DNA from: Cristatella mucedo
Lineage: Eukaryota; Bryozoa; Phylactolaemata; Cristatellidae
DNA length: 64,000 nucleotides
NCBI GenBank assembly: GCA_009760855.2
Contig: WPIO01000023.1
Coordinates: forward strand, 4,427,501-4,491,500
Direction: 5' to 3'
Positions 35,042-43,547 of the stretch are shown here, in pieces. Both the position numbers and the translations under genes were made by a program. How positions within the stretch are numbered: the first letter of the stretch is position 1; each line of letters opens with the position of its first letter. The notes beneath the pieces are model-generated. The model searched no databases. It worked only from the letters and a program-made list of their open reading frames with translations, and was not told the DNA's origin.

Positions 35042-37337
35042 TCTCATGCTCGGGTACATGCACACACAAACACACAACTGCAGACACCTGTAGCACTATG
35101 TTGCATGCATGTAGTGTGTGTGTGTGTTTGCGTGTGTGTATGTGCGTGAGTGCATGCATGCGTGTGTGTGTGAACACATGCAACCCATTGAGCATCTGCA
35201 GTTGTGTGTCTGTGTGTGCATGTACCCGAGCGGAAGAGCACTTGCATGTGCCTGAGTGGAGTTCGATGGCAAATCGGCGTTGGTTTAGGATCTGCTTTGC
35301 CGAAAAAGGCCTTGGACCTCTCCATCAGATCTATGGTAACATCGACCAATATGGACACCTTTCGCTGGTCACGCAAGTTTGATTGCAAACGGGAAATACC
35401 CTACTTGGGGTATCGTAACGACCATATAGACACTGGACGATGGTCGATGTGGACGGTCGGGGCCAGTAGATCACTTATTTTAGGAATGCTGTGTGGTACC
35501 AATTCAATGGCCCAGCCAGTCGCCTGATTTGAACCTCATAGACCGTTTACGTTCTCGACAGGTGGCTGAGGCAGGTCTTTGATCTACTACAGTAGCCAAA
35601 GTTTTGATTGCAATTCAGGCTCTGTAGAGTGCTACAGCAGAAGAGACAGTAATGATAATACTAATAATAACAATAATTCTTAACGAAAACCATAATAATG
35701 CATATTTCTTTTAGAACCACAACAAATTCTGTACGAGCCAGGTGCCTCAAGTCAAAATAGAGCAAGTACAGTGAATTTTCTACAAAGTCATTGTTGTATT
35801 ACAGTGGCTCCGGCGGTAGCAGTTCTAGGAAAGTCTCAGGGAGACACAGCGCAGATGTGAGCAGTAAACGAGACTTAATCTTTATTTCTCTCAACACGTA
35901 CATATATGAGAGCTCGATGAATTGCAGCAGGGGAATGAATCGTCGGGTACTATAGCCTACATTTGTGGCCTGAGTCAATGGCTTAGCTATTGGCCACAGT
36001 TGAGGAGTAGGCTGAGCTGTGTCAACGGCCTGACCGTAGGCCACAGGTGAGGCATACATTAGTGACTGGGTGCAACGTTAATTACAAAGGCAGAAGCAGC
36101 AGGGACACGCATAATTCATTTCACTTGCTTGAAAAATAGATGTGTTGTAATACCTGGTGTCAATCGGTCAGGGCATCGCTATCGTTTGTCTGGCGCTCAT
36201 CAGCAAGACTAGGGTCTTCATACGTGTGGAAGAGAGGATGAGGCCTCCTTGACAGACCTCTCTCGGGAGTCAGTGGCTTCGGAAGAGACTCACAAGCTGC
36301 CATCTTCATGTTCCAACATGAAGATGGCAGCTTGTGAGTCTCTTCCGAAGCCACTGACTGCCGAGCCCTGCGTTAGCCGCTATTATTGGGCGTCCACACT
36401 CGGCCAAAAATCAGACCCTTCATAGCCCATCTCAGTAAATACACGTTAAGATGGAACACGTGGTACGTATATCCGGTAATAGCTCGATGGTAAGTGTTAC
36501 AATGGTAATAGCATTGACATCCCACGGGCCCCCTCTACATGGTTGATGGAGGATGCAGCATCTGCTACTTCTGAAAAATCCGGAAAAGACTTCAATGGTT
36601 AGGTTGTTCACAAGAACAGGCACCTTCGGGAGCTCCCCAGCTGGGCAGTACAAGTGCTATAATGGAGTGCTGATGTTAGCTCTATTGCCGGAAATTGAGC
36701 CAGATAGCTAGTCTGCACATGTCTATGAGTGAATCATTCTGCTTGCTTCATAGATAGCACAGCATTGGCAATGCCATTATGATAGCATTGACATTTTTTT
36801 ATGACATACAGTCTAAGTAATATCTATCAATCGTTACGCAGCCATCCATGCTGCATCTCCATGCTCAGGAGTCGATCTCACGACGAGGTAAGCAGGTGCT
36901 TGCTTTAGAAACCCCCTATGTCGCATAACAGACTTAACCGCCAGTCTATATGCTCCTACCCGGCCTCGGCCATGCTGCGCAAAAGGTACCGGTGGATGAT
37001 TGAACGCACCCCGACTGGGGGGGGGAGGGTGGAGGCAGGTCAACTGCTCTCTGCACATGGTCGTGAGCACTGCATGCAGCGTGCATGCATCATGCTAGCC
37101 TTGCTCTAAAGGTTCGCCTCTCTGCTCTGCAGCCAAATCGGCCCGGACGACTTCAGGCAGGCACTTCTTGCCGTCGACGCCACCATCGGCGCAGAGCAGC
37201 TGGACGTGCTGCTCTGCTGGGCATACCGGGTTGGCGACAAGGAGCAGCTCGGCAGCGTGCAGCCGCTGGATGCCGAGTCGGCCGTGCGACGAGTCTTGGG
37301 CGCCGACGTGTGGCAAAGCGGGGCCGCGAGACCGTAG
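22222..37337 (+). CDS. TSNAXIP1: Translin-associated factor X-interacting protein 1 (10 exons; start codon not found)
   Basis: Ten exons (22222-22348, 22576-22818, 23834-23968, 25156-25225, 26483-26756, 26961-27393, 29235-29540, 29780-30025, 33311-33417, 37133-37337) join in one frame of about 715 codons. The second and third encode the family's N-terminal domain (LENLESFLKKEL, EVFEYLIEDFKTYKPLLSSI). The next three are mostly charged coiled coil with DARKLLVSDINDLRYQQED and DVIPRRDFE. The rest carries the C-terminal helical region. In vertebrates this protein binds TSNAX (TRAX), is enriched in testis and is suspected to act in spermatogenesis; its biochemical activity is not established. The length is close to the vertebrate protein. 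A first coding exon with the ATG must lie upstream, probably between 19.6 and 22.2 kb. The last two introns hold most of the transposon load. Confidence 0.92.
22473..22542. repeat. 33-bp direct repeat just before a TSNAXIP1 exon
   Basis: Two copies with two mismatches (22473-22505 and 22510-22542), period 37. The second ends about 30 nt before the acceptor at 22575. Confidence 0.9.
22576..22818 (+). CDS. TSNAXIP1: TSNAXIP1 exon with start of the N-terminal domain
   Basis: The acceptor TTTTTTAG precedes 22576 and the donor GTACGT follows 22818. The 81 codons begin PFVDTYAGTIDSW and end with RFLENLESFLKKELKALG and ELRLQ, which match the opening of the TSNAXIP1 N-terminal domain. The ATG at 22645 could serve as a start in a shorter isoform. 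Confidence 0.88.
23051..23101. repeat. 30-bp tandem duplication
   Basis: A 30-nt unit (23051-23080) is followed by 21 nt of a second identical copy. It lies inside a TSNAXIP1 intron. Confidence 0.9.
23215..23290 (+). mobile_element. LINE tail fragment
   Basis: Only the diverged terminal stem-loop region and AT-rich tail of the main LINE can be seen. Confidence 0.5.
23382..23419. repeat. (CT)n microsatellite
   Basis: Imperfect CT repeat in a TSNAXIP1 intron. Confidence 0.9.
23620..23661. repeat. Perfect inverted repeat
   Basis: Arms 23620-23637 and 23644-23661 (18 nt each) pair perfectly around TAATTT. Part of the loop side is also repeated directly just upstream. Confidence 0.9.
23834..23968 (+). 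CDS. TSNAXIP1: TSNAXIP1 exon, N-terminal domain core
   Basis: Forty-five codons between acceptor TTCTGCAG and donor GTGACG read HREVFEYLIEDFKTYKPLLS and MLAHQRELIRRLEPLK. This is the best conserved block of the family (Y/HRE-FE--IEDFKTYKPLLS), and it fixes the identification of the gene. Confidence 0.95.
24085..24245. repeat. AT-only low-complexity stretch
   Basis: About 160 bp almost free of G and C, built from ATT and TAAT units, in a TSNAXIP1 intron. Confidence 0.85.
25156..25225 (+). CDS. TSNAXIP1: TSNAXIP1 short coiled-coil exon
   Basis: Seventy nucleotides between acceptor GTTGCAG and donor GTACGC encode QMLVTVSEQCEQKIVRQRDE and EKQ, corresponding to the family segment LVTVTEDC-E-I---R-EEK. 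One base is carried to the next exon. Confidence 0.88.
25226..26482. other. TSNAXIP1 intron, no feature recognised
   Basis: A plus-strand open frame of 225 codons lies here (25609-26286) but has no family resemblance and no coding-like bias. A poly-C run is near 25709. Confidence 0.4.
26483..26756 (+). CDS. TSNAXIP1: TSNAXIP1 coiled-coil exon
   Basis: The acceptor CTTTACAG precedes 26483 and the donor GTAAGA follows 26756. The exon encodes a heptad-rich stretch with DARKLLVSDINDLRYQQED, the family's conserved DARK-L--D-N-LRYQQED signature, and ends in LMKIALK. The exon is distinctly GC-rich, unlike the AT-rich introns. Confidence 0.93.
26853..26898. repeat. Inverted repeat in a very short intron
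   Basis: Arms of 15 nt (26853-26867 and 26884-26898) match perfectly; the 204-bp intron also contains a short GC-rich tandem repeat just upstream. Confidence 0.85.
26961..27393 (+). CDS. TSNAXIP1: TSNAXIP1 central coiled-coil exon
   Basis: This is the longest exon: 144 codons plus the base completing the previous Lys. It holds GDVIPRRDFESLEKRHRELQ, then a long charged helix and the motif TPRPRWARCADFVRGG followed by RWQE, which matches TPRP-W--C-DVV-GG--RWQ of the family. The exon is GC-rich, and this creates a long spurious open frame on the minus strand. Confidence 0.93.
28134..28240. repeat. Alternating purine-pyrimidine CA/TG-rich stretch
   Basis: An impure run of CA, TG and GCAT alternations. 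Confidence 0.8.
28341..28520 (+). mobile_element. Possible Tigger/pogo-like DNA transposon end
   Basis: It opens with CAGTGATACCTCGGCTTACG followed by further repeats of the CTCG/ACGAG type, which resembles the terminal repeats of Tigger-like elements. The other end was not located. Confidence 0.4.
29235..29540 (+). CDS. TSNAXIP1: TSNAXIP1 exon, C-terminal region
   Basis: There are 102 codons between acceptor CATTGCAG and donor GTGAGC. The segments PYLRYEGQVRNRHLGKRDVA, VVKDVWRER and FFNDYLLKHF correspond to the family's FLR-DG-V-N---KKDVV-LLKD-WKER and FF-FLEH. A short Ser/Gly linker after WRERSVAESER is not conserved. Confidence 0.9.
29780..30025 (+). CDS. TSNAXIP1: TSNAXIP1 exon, C-terminal region
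   Basis: There are 82 codons between a long pyrimidine tract with TTTTCAG and the donor GTCAGT. It reads EAVYFSQLQVIGRLLKHLKA and ends DIDMLDYANLFLE, matching the family block V--QLLKEM and DLLNYRSLFME. The intron that follows (30026-33310) contains nested LINE and SINE insertions. Confidence 0.88.
30381..30512 (-). mobile_element. tRNA-derived SINE, family 1, inside a LINE
   Basis: On the minus strand it has the family 1 body, a B-box-like GGTTTGGATCC and the hairpin region in weakened form. LINE 3' UTR sequence continues on both sides. Confidence 0.65.
30565..31812 (+). mobile_element. Young LINE copy, 5'-truncated, catalytic motif altered
   Basis: An open frame runs from the 5' boundary to TGA at 31569-31571, through GVPQGSVLGPVLF and the end of the ORF, followed by the 3' UTR, stem-loop and ATT repeats. 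The catalytic motif reads FYVDDTQLY instead of FYADDTQLY. It is almost identical to 1897-3414. The target duplication is short (ATAA). It lies in the long intron of TSNAXIP1 in the sense orientation. Confidence 0.9.
32085..32735 (+). mobile_element. Decayed LINE copy, main family
   Basis: The plus-strand ORF end, 3' UTR and tail are recognisable with many lesions. Confidence 0.7.
33311..33417 (+). CDS. TSNAXIP1: TSNAXIP1 penultimate exon
   Basis: The 107 nt between acceptor TATTTAG and donor GTGAGT encode DDEGKFGQFVDEMLHQTHEE and YVEELKAAFGET. This matches the family motif DEEG--EPFV---W-Q---EK-EY---LK. Two bases pass to the last exon. Confidence 0.85.
33650..34110 (-). mobile_element. Fragment of a second LINE family (family B)
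   Basis: The minus-strand frame reads NKLAVPF-CLKTVGDRSFCSAG, a reverse-transcriptase-ORF C-terminus of CR1/L2 type distinct from the main family. The same sequence, including the region after the stop, is present at 61990-62660. Confidence 0.7.
34777..35232. repeat. Compound minisatellite with (GT)n arrays
   Basis: A unit of about 70 nt (TTCTCATGCTCGGGTACATG... to ...TTGCATGCATGTA) begins at 34777, 34882 and 35039, each followed by a GT repeat of different length. An inverted piece of the same unit closes the array at 35185-35232. The long open frames here on both strands are products of the GT repeat. Confidence 0.85.
35260..35665 (+). pseudogene. Tc1-like transposase relic
   Basis: A broken plus-strand frame ends in QWPSQSPDLNLIDRLRSRQ, close to the Tc1 motif SQSPDLNPIEHLW around the last catalytic residue. 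Upstream pieces are in other frames with stops. No terminal repeats were found. Confidence 0.65.
36268..36359. repeat. 92-bp perfect palindrome
   Basis: Two 45-nt arms (36268-36312 and 36315-36359) are exact reverse complements around a CC spacer, in the last TSNAXIP1 intron. Confidence 0.95.
37133..37337 (+). CDS. TSNAXIP1: TSNAXIP1 terminal exon with stop
   Basis: The acceptor CTCTGCAG precedes 37133. The frame carried over from the previous exon reads TQIGPDDFRQALLAVDATIG, then LDVLLCWAYRVGD and ends DVWQSGAARP followed by TAG at 37335-37337. The pattern of a helical pair near the C-terminus fits the family, though identity is lower than in the N-terminal half. GC-rich like the other long exons. 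Confidence 0.82.
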
Positions 37338-38379
37338 TAGAATCTTGGAAGCAGAGTCGGCAGACAGACCGACTCGGGCCATGCCTAGCTGTGCAATCGT
37401 CCGGCCACGTGATGCCACCACGACTGATCACAAGCACGACTGCATCTCACCGCCTCTGCTGGCTGGCTGGCTGGCTGCTCAGTCTGAGCCTGACTGGCGA
37501 ATTTGAGGCTGCAAACAAGAACTGGCCGAGACGAGAGGCCAACAAGTATCGAGAGAATTGAGAGCACTTGACATTGCTACGATGCTCTTGGTCGACGTGT
37601 CCCATGCTTGCCCTGTCTTTTATAGCTGCACAGCAGTGACGCCGTGGCTGCCCTGACTGGCTGCTGGAACTGTACCACTGCATCAACTAATGTGCAAAGG
37701 CGAGTCACCCACTCGTTGGCCAACGGTAACTCGGATTCTATCTGCCTGCAGCCATATCTGGCGTTGATATTTGGAGCTAATAAATGGATGCACCCTCTGT
37801 CCTTCTGCAAAAATACTGCAGTTGCCAGGGACGACCTGTTGATCGAAAACTAGCTCGTTCGACGAGTGTAGAGTAAGCAAAGGCAGAGCAGTCATATGTG
37901 CCTCAGCCTCAGACGCCTTCTTCTGATTAACGTTCGTTGCTGACGAATTTGTAACCACTGGCATTTTTGACCGAATAACTTGGGACCGGACGGCTTTCTG
38001 CGGCACTAGAGATGATACATTTCTTTTATGTCACATCCTCTGTAACTCCATAAGCCGTGACGACTAAGAGGCTGTTTGTAGATCTACAATCAGCGGTTGA
38101 GCGAAAGAAAGGCTTTGTTTTTGCTGCATCTTTAGATCCCGAGAGTTTGAAGGGGTTAACGTTGCTCTTGTAACTAAACTGTGGTGGAAGCAATTGTTAT
38201 TTAATATAATGCAATTCTTATTATTATAATATCCCAGAAACCATTAGTGGTGGAAGAAACTAAGCAGAAAAAACCTTATTGAGTCGGATTGAGAACTTTG
38301 CACGGATCAATAGCTGGACAGGGAGCCATCATTGCAACTTCTTTGGCAAGAGAATAGCAAGGCTCAAAATTTGAGTCTC
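37338..38379. other. TSNAXIP1 3' side, no other gene recognised
   Basis: This should contain the TSNAXIP1 3' UTR (candidate poly(A) signal near 37780). No coding segment was identified on either strand. Confidence 0.45.
37779..37784 (+). other. Candidate poly(A) signal for TSNAXIP1
   Basis: AATAAA lies about 440 nt after the TSNAXIP1 stop codon. It is the first clear copy I see downstream. No transcript evidence is available. Confidence 0.25.
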
Positions 38380-38560
38380 GATACTTTGAATTACAAGTAG
38401 GACTCATTTAAGAATCGTATCTAAAATAGCATTCAGAAGCTTGGCGGCAGTTTTTGGTAGCCCTGCTGCAGCAGAGTTACAGTAGTCTAGCTCAGAGAGA
38501 ACCGAGGAGTTTGTAACGTCATCAGCCAGTTGGGATCTATCATTCACCTGATACAGACTG
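38380..38560 (-). mobile_element. Possible LINE fragment, family B-like
   Basis: On the minus strand it resembles the stretch around GLPKKAI in the copy at 62590-62640. Similarity is weak. Confidence 0.35.
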
Positions 38561-39995
38561 GACTTGGCCAAAAGTTTAAGATTTGGACTGCAACAAAACC
38601 TTGTGCATTAATTCACAAGCTGTTGTCAGACTCTTTAGAATGATCTGATTAAATTAAACACCCGATTTTTTATTCTTTGTCCTTGGGTAAAAAGTATATT
38701 TTCCAAATCCCTTATGTGTAAATAAACAAAAATAAATATAATAATATAGCTAAAATAATATATAGCTAATATAAGCTACAGCTACTGTTTGACAACAATT
38801 TGCTACGGTAGTCATGAAGTGATATTTTGAAATTCTTCTGCTTTGTGTTATGGAGGGTGTGAACCTCAGCTTCGCATACAAAGCATTGTGAGACTACTTG
38901 AATTAGTGACGGTTAGGCAGACACAAAAATATAGACTAGTATCCATAGAAGTGTAACAGTAACAGTGAGATGCTTTGTGTGGCGCCAGGAACGCTGTGCT
39001 CTGATTCTCTAGCAAGGGTCGGGGTGGGGCCCAGCCTAGTACCAGCACCCAACATCGGTTAGGTGGCAGCACTGCAATTGGCTAGGTACACAGCTCTCCC
39101 ATAAAGATTACTACATCACCAAAGGCTTGTTATTACATATTAGCTTATGTTATTGCAGAGTAAGAGAATAGTGAATAGCAGCTACAGCTATATATATATT
39201 TTATTAACATGGCGTCAAGGTGTTTCACCCGGCCGATGCATTTTGCTATGTTTGTGGACTAGAAGTATGTATCGTGTATAGATAAGGTATTGAGTATTAA
39301 GCGCATCAAGACTACTTACTATCAAGACTACTAGCAAAATGCATTCTGTGATAGCTACTGCTAAAATGTGATAGGCCTTAAAAGCTTATTTTGGCATGCC
39401 TGTCTCGAATAAAGTGAGATCGATGCCTGGGCACTTCATTTCACGTGCTAACTGCAAGAGAGCTCTTGAAGGTAACATGAGCAATCAGTGCTCACTGAAT
39501 GAATTTCTTGCACAATATTAGATAATGTGCAAAATATCATTAGGAACTCTCGCTGCGAGGAATTAGTTTTTTTTTCTCGAGTCATGCAGCAACTGGGGGG
39601 GGGGGTCTTATAGAGCCACGAGTCAATGAGTTTATCGACTTTCGTGCGAACGACTTGAACTACATAAGCAGCTACATGCGTTTGTAACACGACGTCAGTT
39701 CAAACTTTTTATTTGGTCCAAAGGCTTGTTTGAGCCTATATCAAAACTTGTAAACTGCAATTTTGTTTAGCAGATGGAGGCAAATGATCAGCATTTTGAT
39801 TACCCAATAATTTGGGAACTGTACGGTAGAAAACAGGTATGCCGTTTTTAGCGATACAGCGTCGTCGTTTACTCGCTCCGTCGAATGCTATCTTTAAATA
39901 TTTTTCGTGTATAAATATTATGAATCTCGCACATGAAAACCACCGTTCTTCTTAATTATGCATGCGTTTACAGGTATGTGTTTCATTTGCGGGCG
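38561..39995. other. Intergenic DNA, no feature recognised
   Basis: AT-rich DNA with a poly-G run near 39596; nothing coding. Confidence 0.4.
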
Positions 39996-39999
39996 TGGT

Positions 40000-40510
40000 G
40001 AAGCATGGGCTGCTCAACCATCCTAGGTCTGACGCTGACTTATGACTTGAGTCAGAAAAGCCAGTGGCACGATGCCTAATCTGATTAGGAACTATATCGG
40101 ACTGGTAGGCGGGTAAAAGAGAATGGAGAGACATGCAAGTGAATGACAAAACATTGAAGTCAATAACACGATTGATTTGAAGCCAGTTCAGATTGATAAG
40201 ACGTGATTAATGTGGCAGCTGCGACAATTTGCAACAGACAAGACTTGCAGCTGAGAGTTTTGAACCAACCTGTAAGCATCTTATTTCTTAAGCAGGAAGA
40301 ACTGCGAGCAGCAATTTACTGAACTCCAGACGGGACGTCACACGTATGTGGACCAGCCTTGCATCGGTAACCTCATCTAAGCAAGAATCCATTAATTGAT
40401 AGACTCTCGAGAAGGTCTTAGTGGTCGAGGGTATTTGAAGCTGAAGGGATATCGAGTAGAACACTACGAAAGACTCAACGTAAGTCAGAATTCTGTAGCT
40501 CAAGTTCTCT
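40000..40510 (-). mobile_element. Decayed LINE copy, main family
   Basis: Minus-strand pieces of the ORF end (MSFTCMSLHSLLPAYQSDIV and relatives) with frameshifts. Confidence 0.6.
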
Positions 40511-40874
40511 TGGTCTAGTGTCTACTACTAACCATTCGCTCATGCTTCCTTTTCAGCAGATGTGAATGTAGTTTGAGTGTGTGCCGGCTCCTCTGATGAG
40601 CCTGTGATGTGGCATGGACACAGGCCGGTAACCCCATGGTGGCCAGACGGTGGATTCACTATCAGGGTCGGCCGGTGCACAGCTGTGTCCACCTGTGATG
40701 TGGCATAAACACAGGCTGGTAACCCGCTGGTGGCGAGATGGTGGAGGAAGGAGGGTCGAGTGGGAGAAGGGGGCGAAGGGAGCCGTGTGTTCTTCGGCTC
40801 CGTGCATTGTGCAATAAGCTGTTGGTGTTGGTTCTGGGCCAGCGTTCTGTAGTATACCAAACCATGCCGAACCA

Positions 40875-40945
40875 CAGTGAAGTGTCTAGGGAGAGGTCGA
40901 GTTCTCTGACGATGCTATAACAAATGTATTATTATGATTATTAAT
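40875..40945 (+). mobile_element. LINE tail fragment
   Basis: Terminal stem-loop with AGAGG-TTCTCT core followed by ATT repeats. Confidence 0.5.
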
Positions 40946-41261
40946 GTTGACTCCTTAGGAGTAACTTGACAGCAGCCTCTTTGAAGGATGTTGGGTCAAA
41001 AGCTGAATAAATATTTATCATTAATTTCCAGCGATAAACATACGATGCATGCGATAGACATTTAAAGAGTTGTTTGCTACAGGACTCGAACCTAGGTCGT
41101 GAAGTGTGAGCATTTTACAGTCGGAATAATAAGACCTAGTAGCTAAAGTGGCCGGGATGAGACCCAGTAGCCAAAGATCGACTAGAAAAGACTAGTCGGT
41201 AGAGTGGAGAAGATGAAGTAGACTTAAAAGATATATAGCGAGGGATATATATATAATAATA

Positions 41262-43175
41262 ATAATATTGCACTTGATAAAGCACCCTCAGAGAACTTAA
41301 TCTCTTTCTAGGCGCTTTACATTTGCTGCAAAGTGATACGCAATAGAATAGTAAGTAAAATCATGCTTGAAAAACAAACAAAATGAATAACATGGTTAGG
41401 GGTTACATGCACTGGGTCAGCATGCAAATGTGGTTAGTGGCAGCATGAACAGTGTCAGCACGCATAAGCACATCGAGGACGAATCACAAGGACCCACTAA
41501 ATGCTGTCCTAAATAGGTATGTTTTTAAGTTTCTTTTAAATGTGGTCAGGTCAGGGGATGTTCTGATGCAGGTCGGTAGGGAGTTCCAGGCTGTGGGAGC
41601 ATACGAGCTAAATGCACGGTCTCCAAAGGATTTAAGGTTTGTACGAGGTATTTCTAGACTGTTGGATTCCGAAAAGCGAGTGGTACGATGCTTTGCCTGA
41701 TGGGGTAGTATATCTGAAAGATAGGCTGGAGCCATAGAATGAAGAGACCTAAAAGTGAGCGACAAAACCTTGAAGTCAATCCGTTGCTTGACTGGTAACC
41801 AGTGCAGGTCGGCGAGAAGTGGAGTAATGTGGCAACTGCGACGCTCACGACAGACAAGCCTAGCTGCAGAGTTTTGCACCAGCTGCAATCGCCTGATCGC
41901 ACATGCTGGTAGGCCAGTAAGCAGTGAGTTGCAGAAGTCGAGACGAGATGTCACGAATGCACGGACCAACTTGGACGTGGTATCCTTATCTAAACAAGCC
42001 CTAATTTTAGCAATGTTATGAAGCTGAAAATAGGCTGATTTGACTGTGGAGCTGATGTGGTCGTCTAACGAGAGGTCGCTTTGGAATATGACACCTAGAT
42101 TTCGAGCTGATGCAACTGGAGATATGCTGGCAGAGCCAATTTTGAAAGTCAGCCTTTCCAATTTCTGAATAACACTAGGTTTGCCCATAACTAGTAAGTC
42201 AGTTTTATCATCGTTTAGTTTTAGAAAATTTGCTGCCATCCATGATCGGATGTCATCAATGCATGCAGCAAGTGAGTTGAGAGAATTTGAGGTGCTCGAA
42301 GGCTGGGAGGGATCAAAGCAAAGGTACAACTGAGTGTCATCCGCATAGAAGTGAAAGCCTAGATTGTGCTTGGCAATCACATCAGCGAGAGGGAGAGTAT
42401 AAACGGTGAAAAGGACCGGACCTAGCACAGAGCCCTGAGGTACTCCATATTTTAGAGGTACTACAGATGATCTTTGTCCATTCACGTCAACACTCTGGAG
42501 TCTCCCACTGAGATAGGACCTGAACCACTGCAGAGCAGTGCCAGTGATGCCCAGGCGAGATGAGAGGCGCTCTAGAAGTACTTTGTGATCGATGGTATCA
42601 AAAGCTGCCGAAAGATCGAGCAAAACAAGAAGACACTCTACCCATGTCTGCATTCCTAAGTAGGTCGTTGTATACCCGAAGCAATGCTGACTCTGTGGAG
42701 TGATTAGCTCTAAAGCCAGACTGGAACTTACTAGCAAGGTGTGAGGTTTTCGATATACGAGTTCAGCTGGTCTGCCACGACCCGTTCCAGTGTCTTTGAT
42801 AGGAATGGTAGAAGGGAAACTGGGCGGTAGTTGCTTAAGTTCTCTTGGTCTAGTGTAGCTTTCTTGAGAAGTGGCCTGACTACAGCTTTTTTGAAAGGTG
42901 CTGGGACCTGACCTGAGGCTAATGACATATTAATGATTTTGGTTATGCATGGCAGCAGCAGATCAATGCAACGTAGGAGCAGGACAGTGGGAATAGGGTC
43001 CAGTGGACTTGTTGTCTTCTTTGATTGAGATACGAGCTTTAGGACTACATCACTAGTGACCTGTTTAAATGCAGACATTGAGGCGCAGCCAGGAACCGAG
43101 GAACAGCATTCTAGTGGGAAGGTTGTCATCGCAGGGATGGATTCCCTGATTTTGTCTATCTTCTGCACAAAGAAT
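41262..43175 (-). mobile_element. Young LINE copy, longest in the window
   Basis: Read on the minus strand, a frame of 145 codons (43168-42731: RPLLKKATLDQENLSNYRPV, KTLERVVADQLNSYI) precedes a second frame of 417 codons (42737-41484) with AFDTIDHK, GVPQGSVLGPVLF, FYADDTQLY and the ORF end. The 3' UTR, stem-loop and ATT tail reach 41262. Two frame lesions separate the frames: a one-base insertion near 42745 and a two-base loss near 42630. The second is shared with 1897-3414. The 5' end stops at a TA repeat. It lies upstream of the SLC12 gene. Confidence 0.9.
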
Positions 43176-43176
43176 C

Positions 43177-43178
<2 letters not shown>

Positions 43179-43221
<43 letters not shown>
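43179..43221. repeat. (TA)n microsatellite
   Basis: Perfect TA repeat at the truncated 5' boundary of the young LINE. Confidence 0.95.
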
Positions 43222-43226
<5 letters not shown>

Positions 43227-43420
43227 CGAGTGAGAGACTAGTGCAAAATTCCTGTCTTGGTGTCAGCAGTGAAAACTGCATGCTCGGCCACGATCCCCAG
43301 GATTACTGGAAAAAATCGAAGTATGCCGAACGTTCCATCGTAACGAGTACTGATAGCTTACTCTATACTATTTCTTATTATTACTTATTTATATTATTAC
43401 TTATTACTTATTATTACTAT

Positions 43421-43547
43421 TTCGCCGAAGGAGATCTTTAGCGCACTTGACTTCGGTTGATAAGAATGCCGTACACAAGTTCAGCAGGACCCTAGTATAA
43501 GTAACAATTCTCTCTAAACAAAAAGAACGGACGACAGAGCTGAGCTA
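43421..43547 (+). repeat. 127-bp repeat, copy 1
   Basis: It differs at one position from 46144-46270. It lies in a segment flanked by a second, 30-bp direct repeat (43331-43360 and 43564-43593). Confidence 0.9.

Noticed and set aside
34756-35382. Open frame of 208 codons rich in Val and Cys, and His-Thr frames on the other strand
   Set aside because: They translate the GT minisatellite; there is no conserved domain outside the repeat.
37683-38006. Minus-strand frame of 107 codons downstream of TSNAXIP1
   Set aside because: Overlaps the expected TSNAXIP1 3' UTR on the other strand, has no recognised motif and no splice or start context that stands out.
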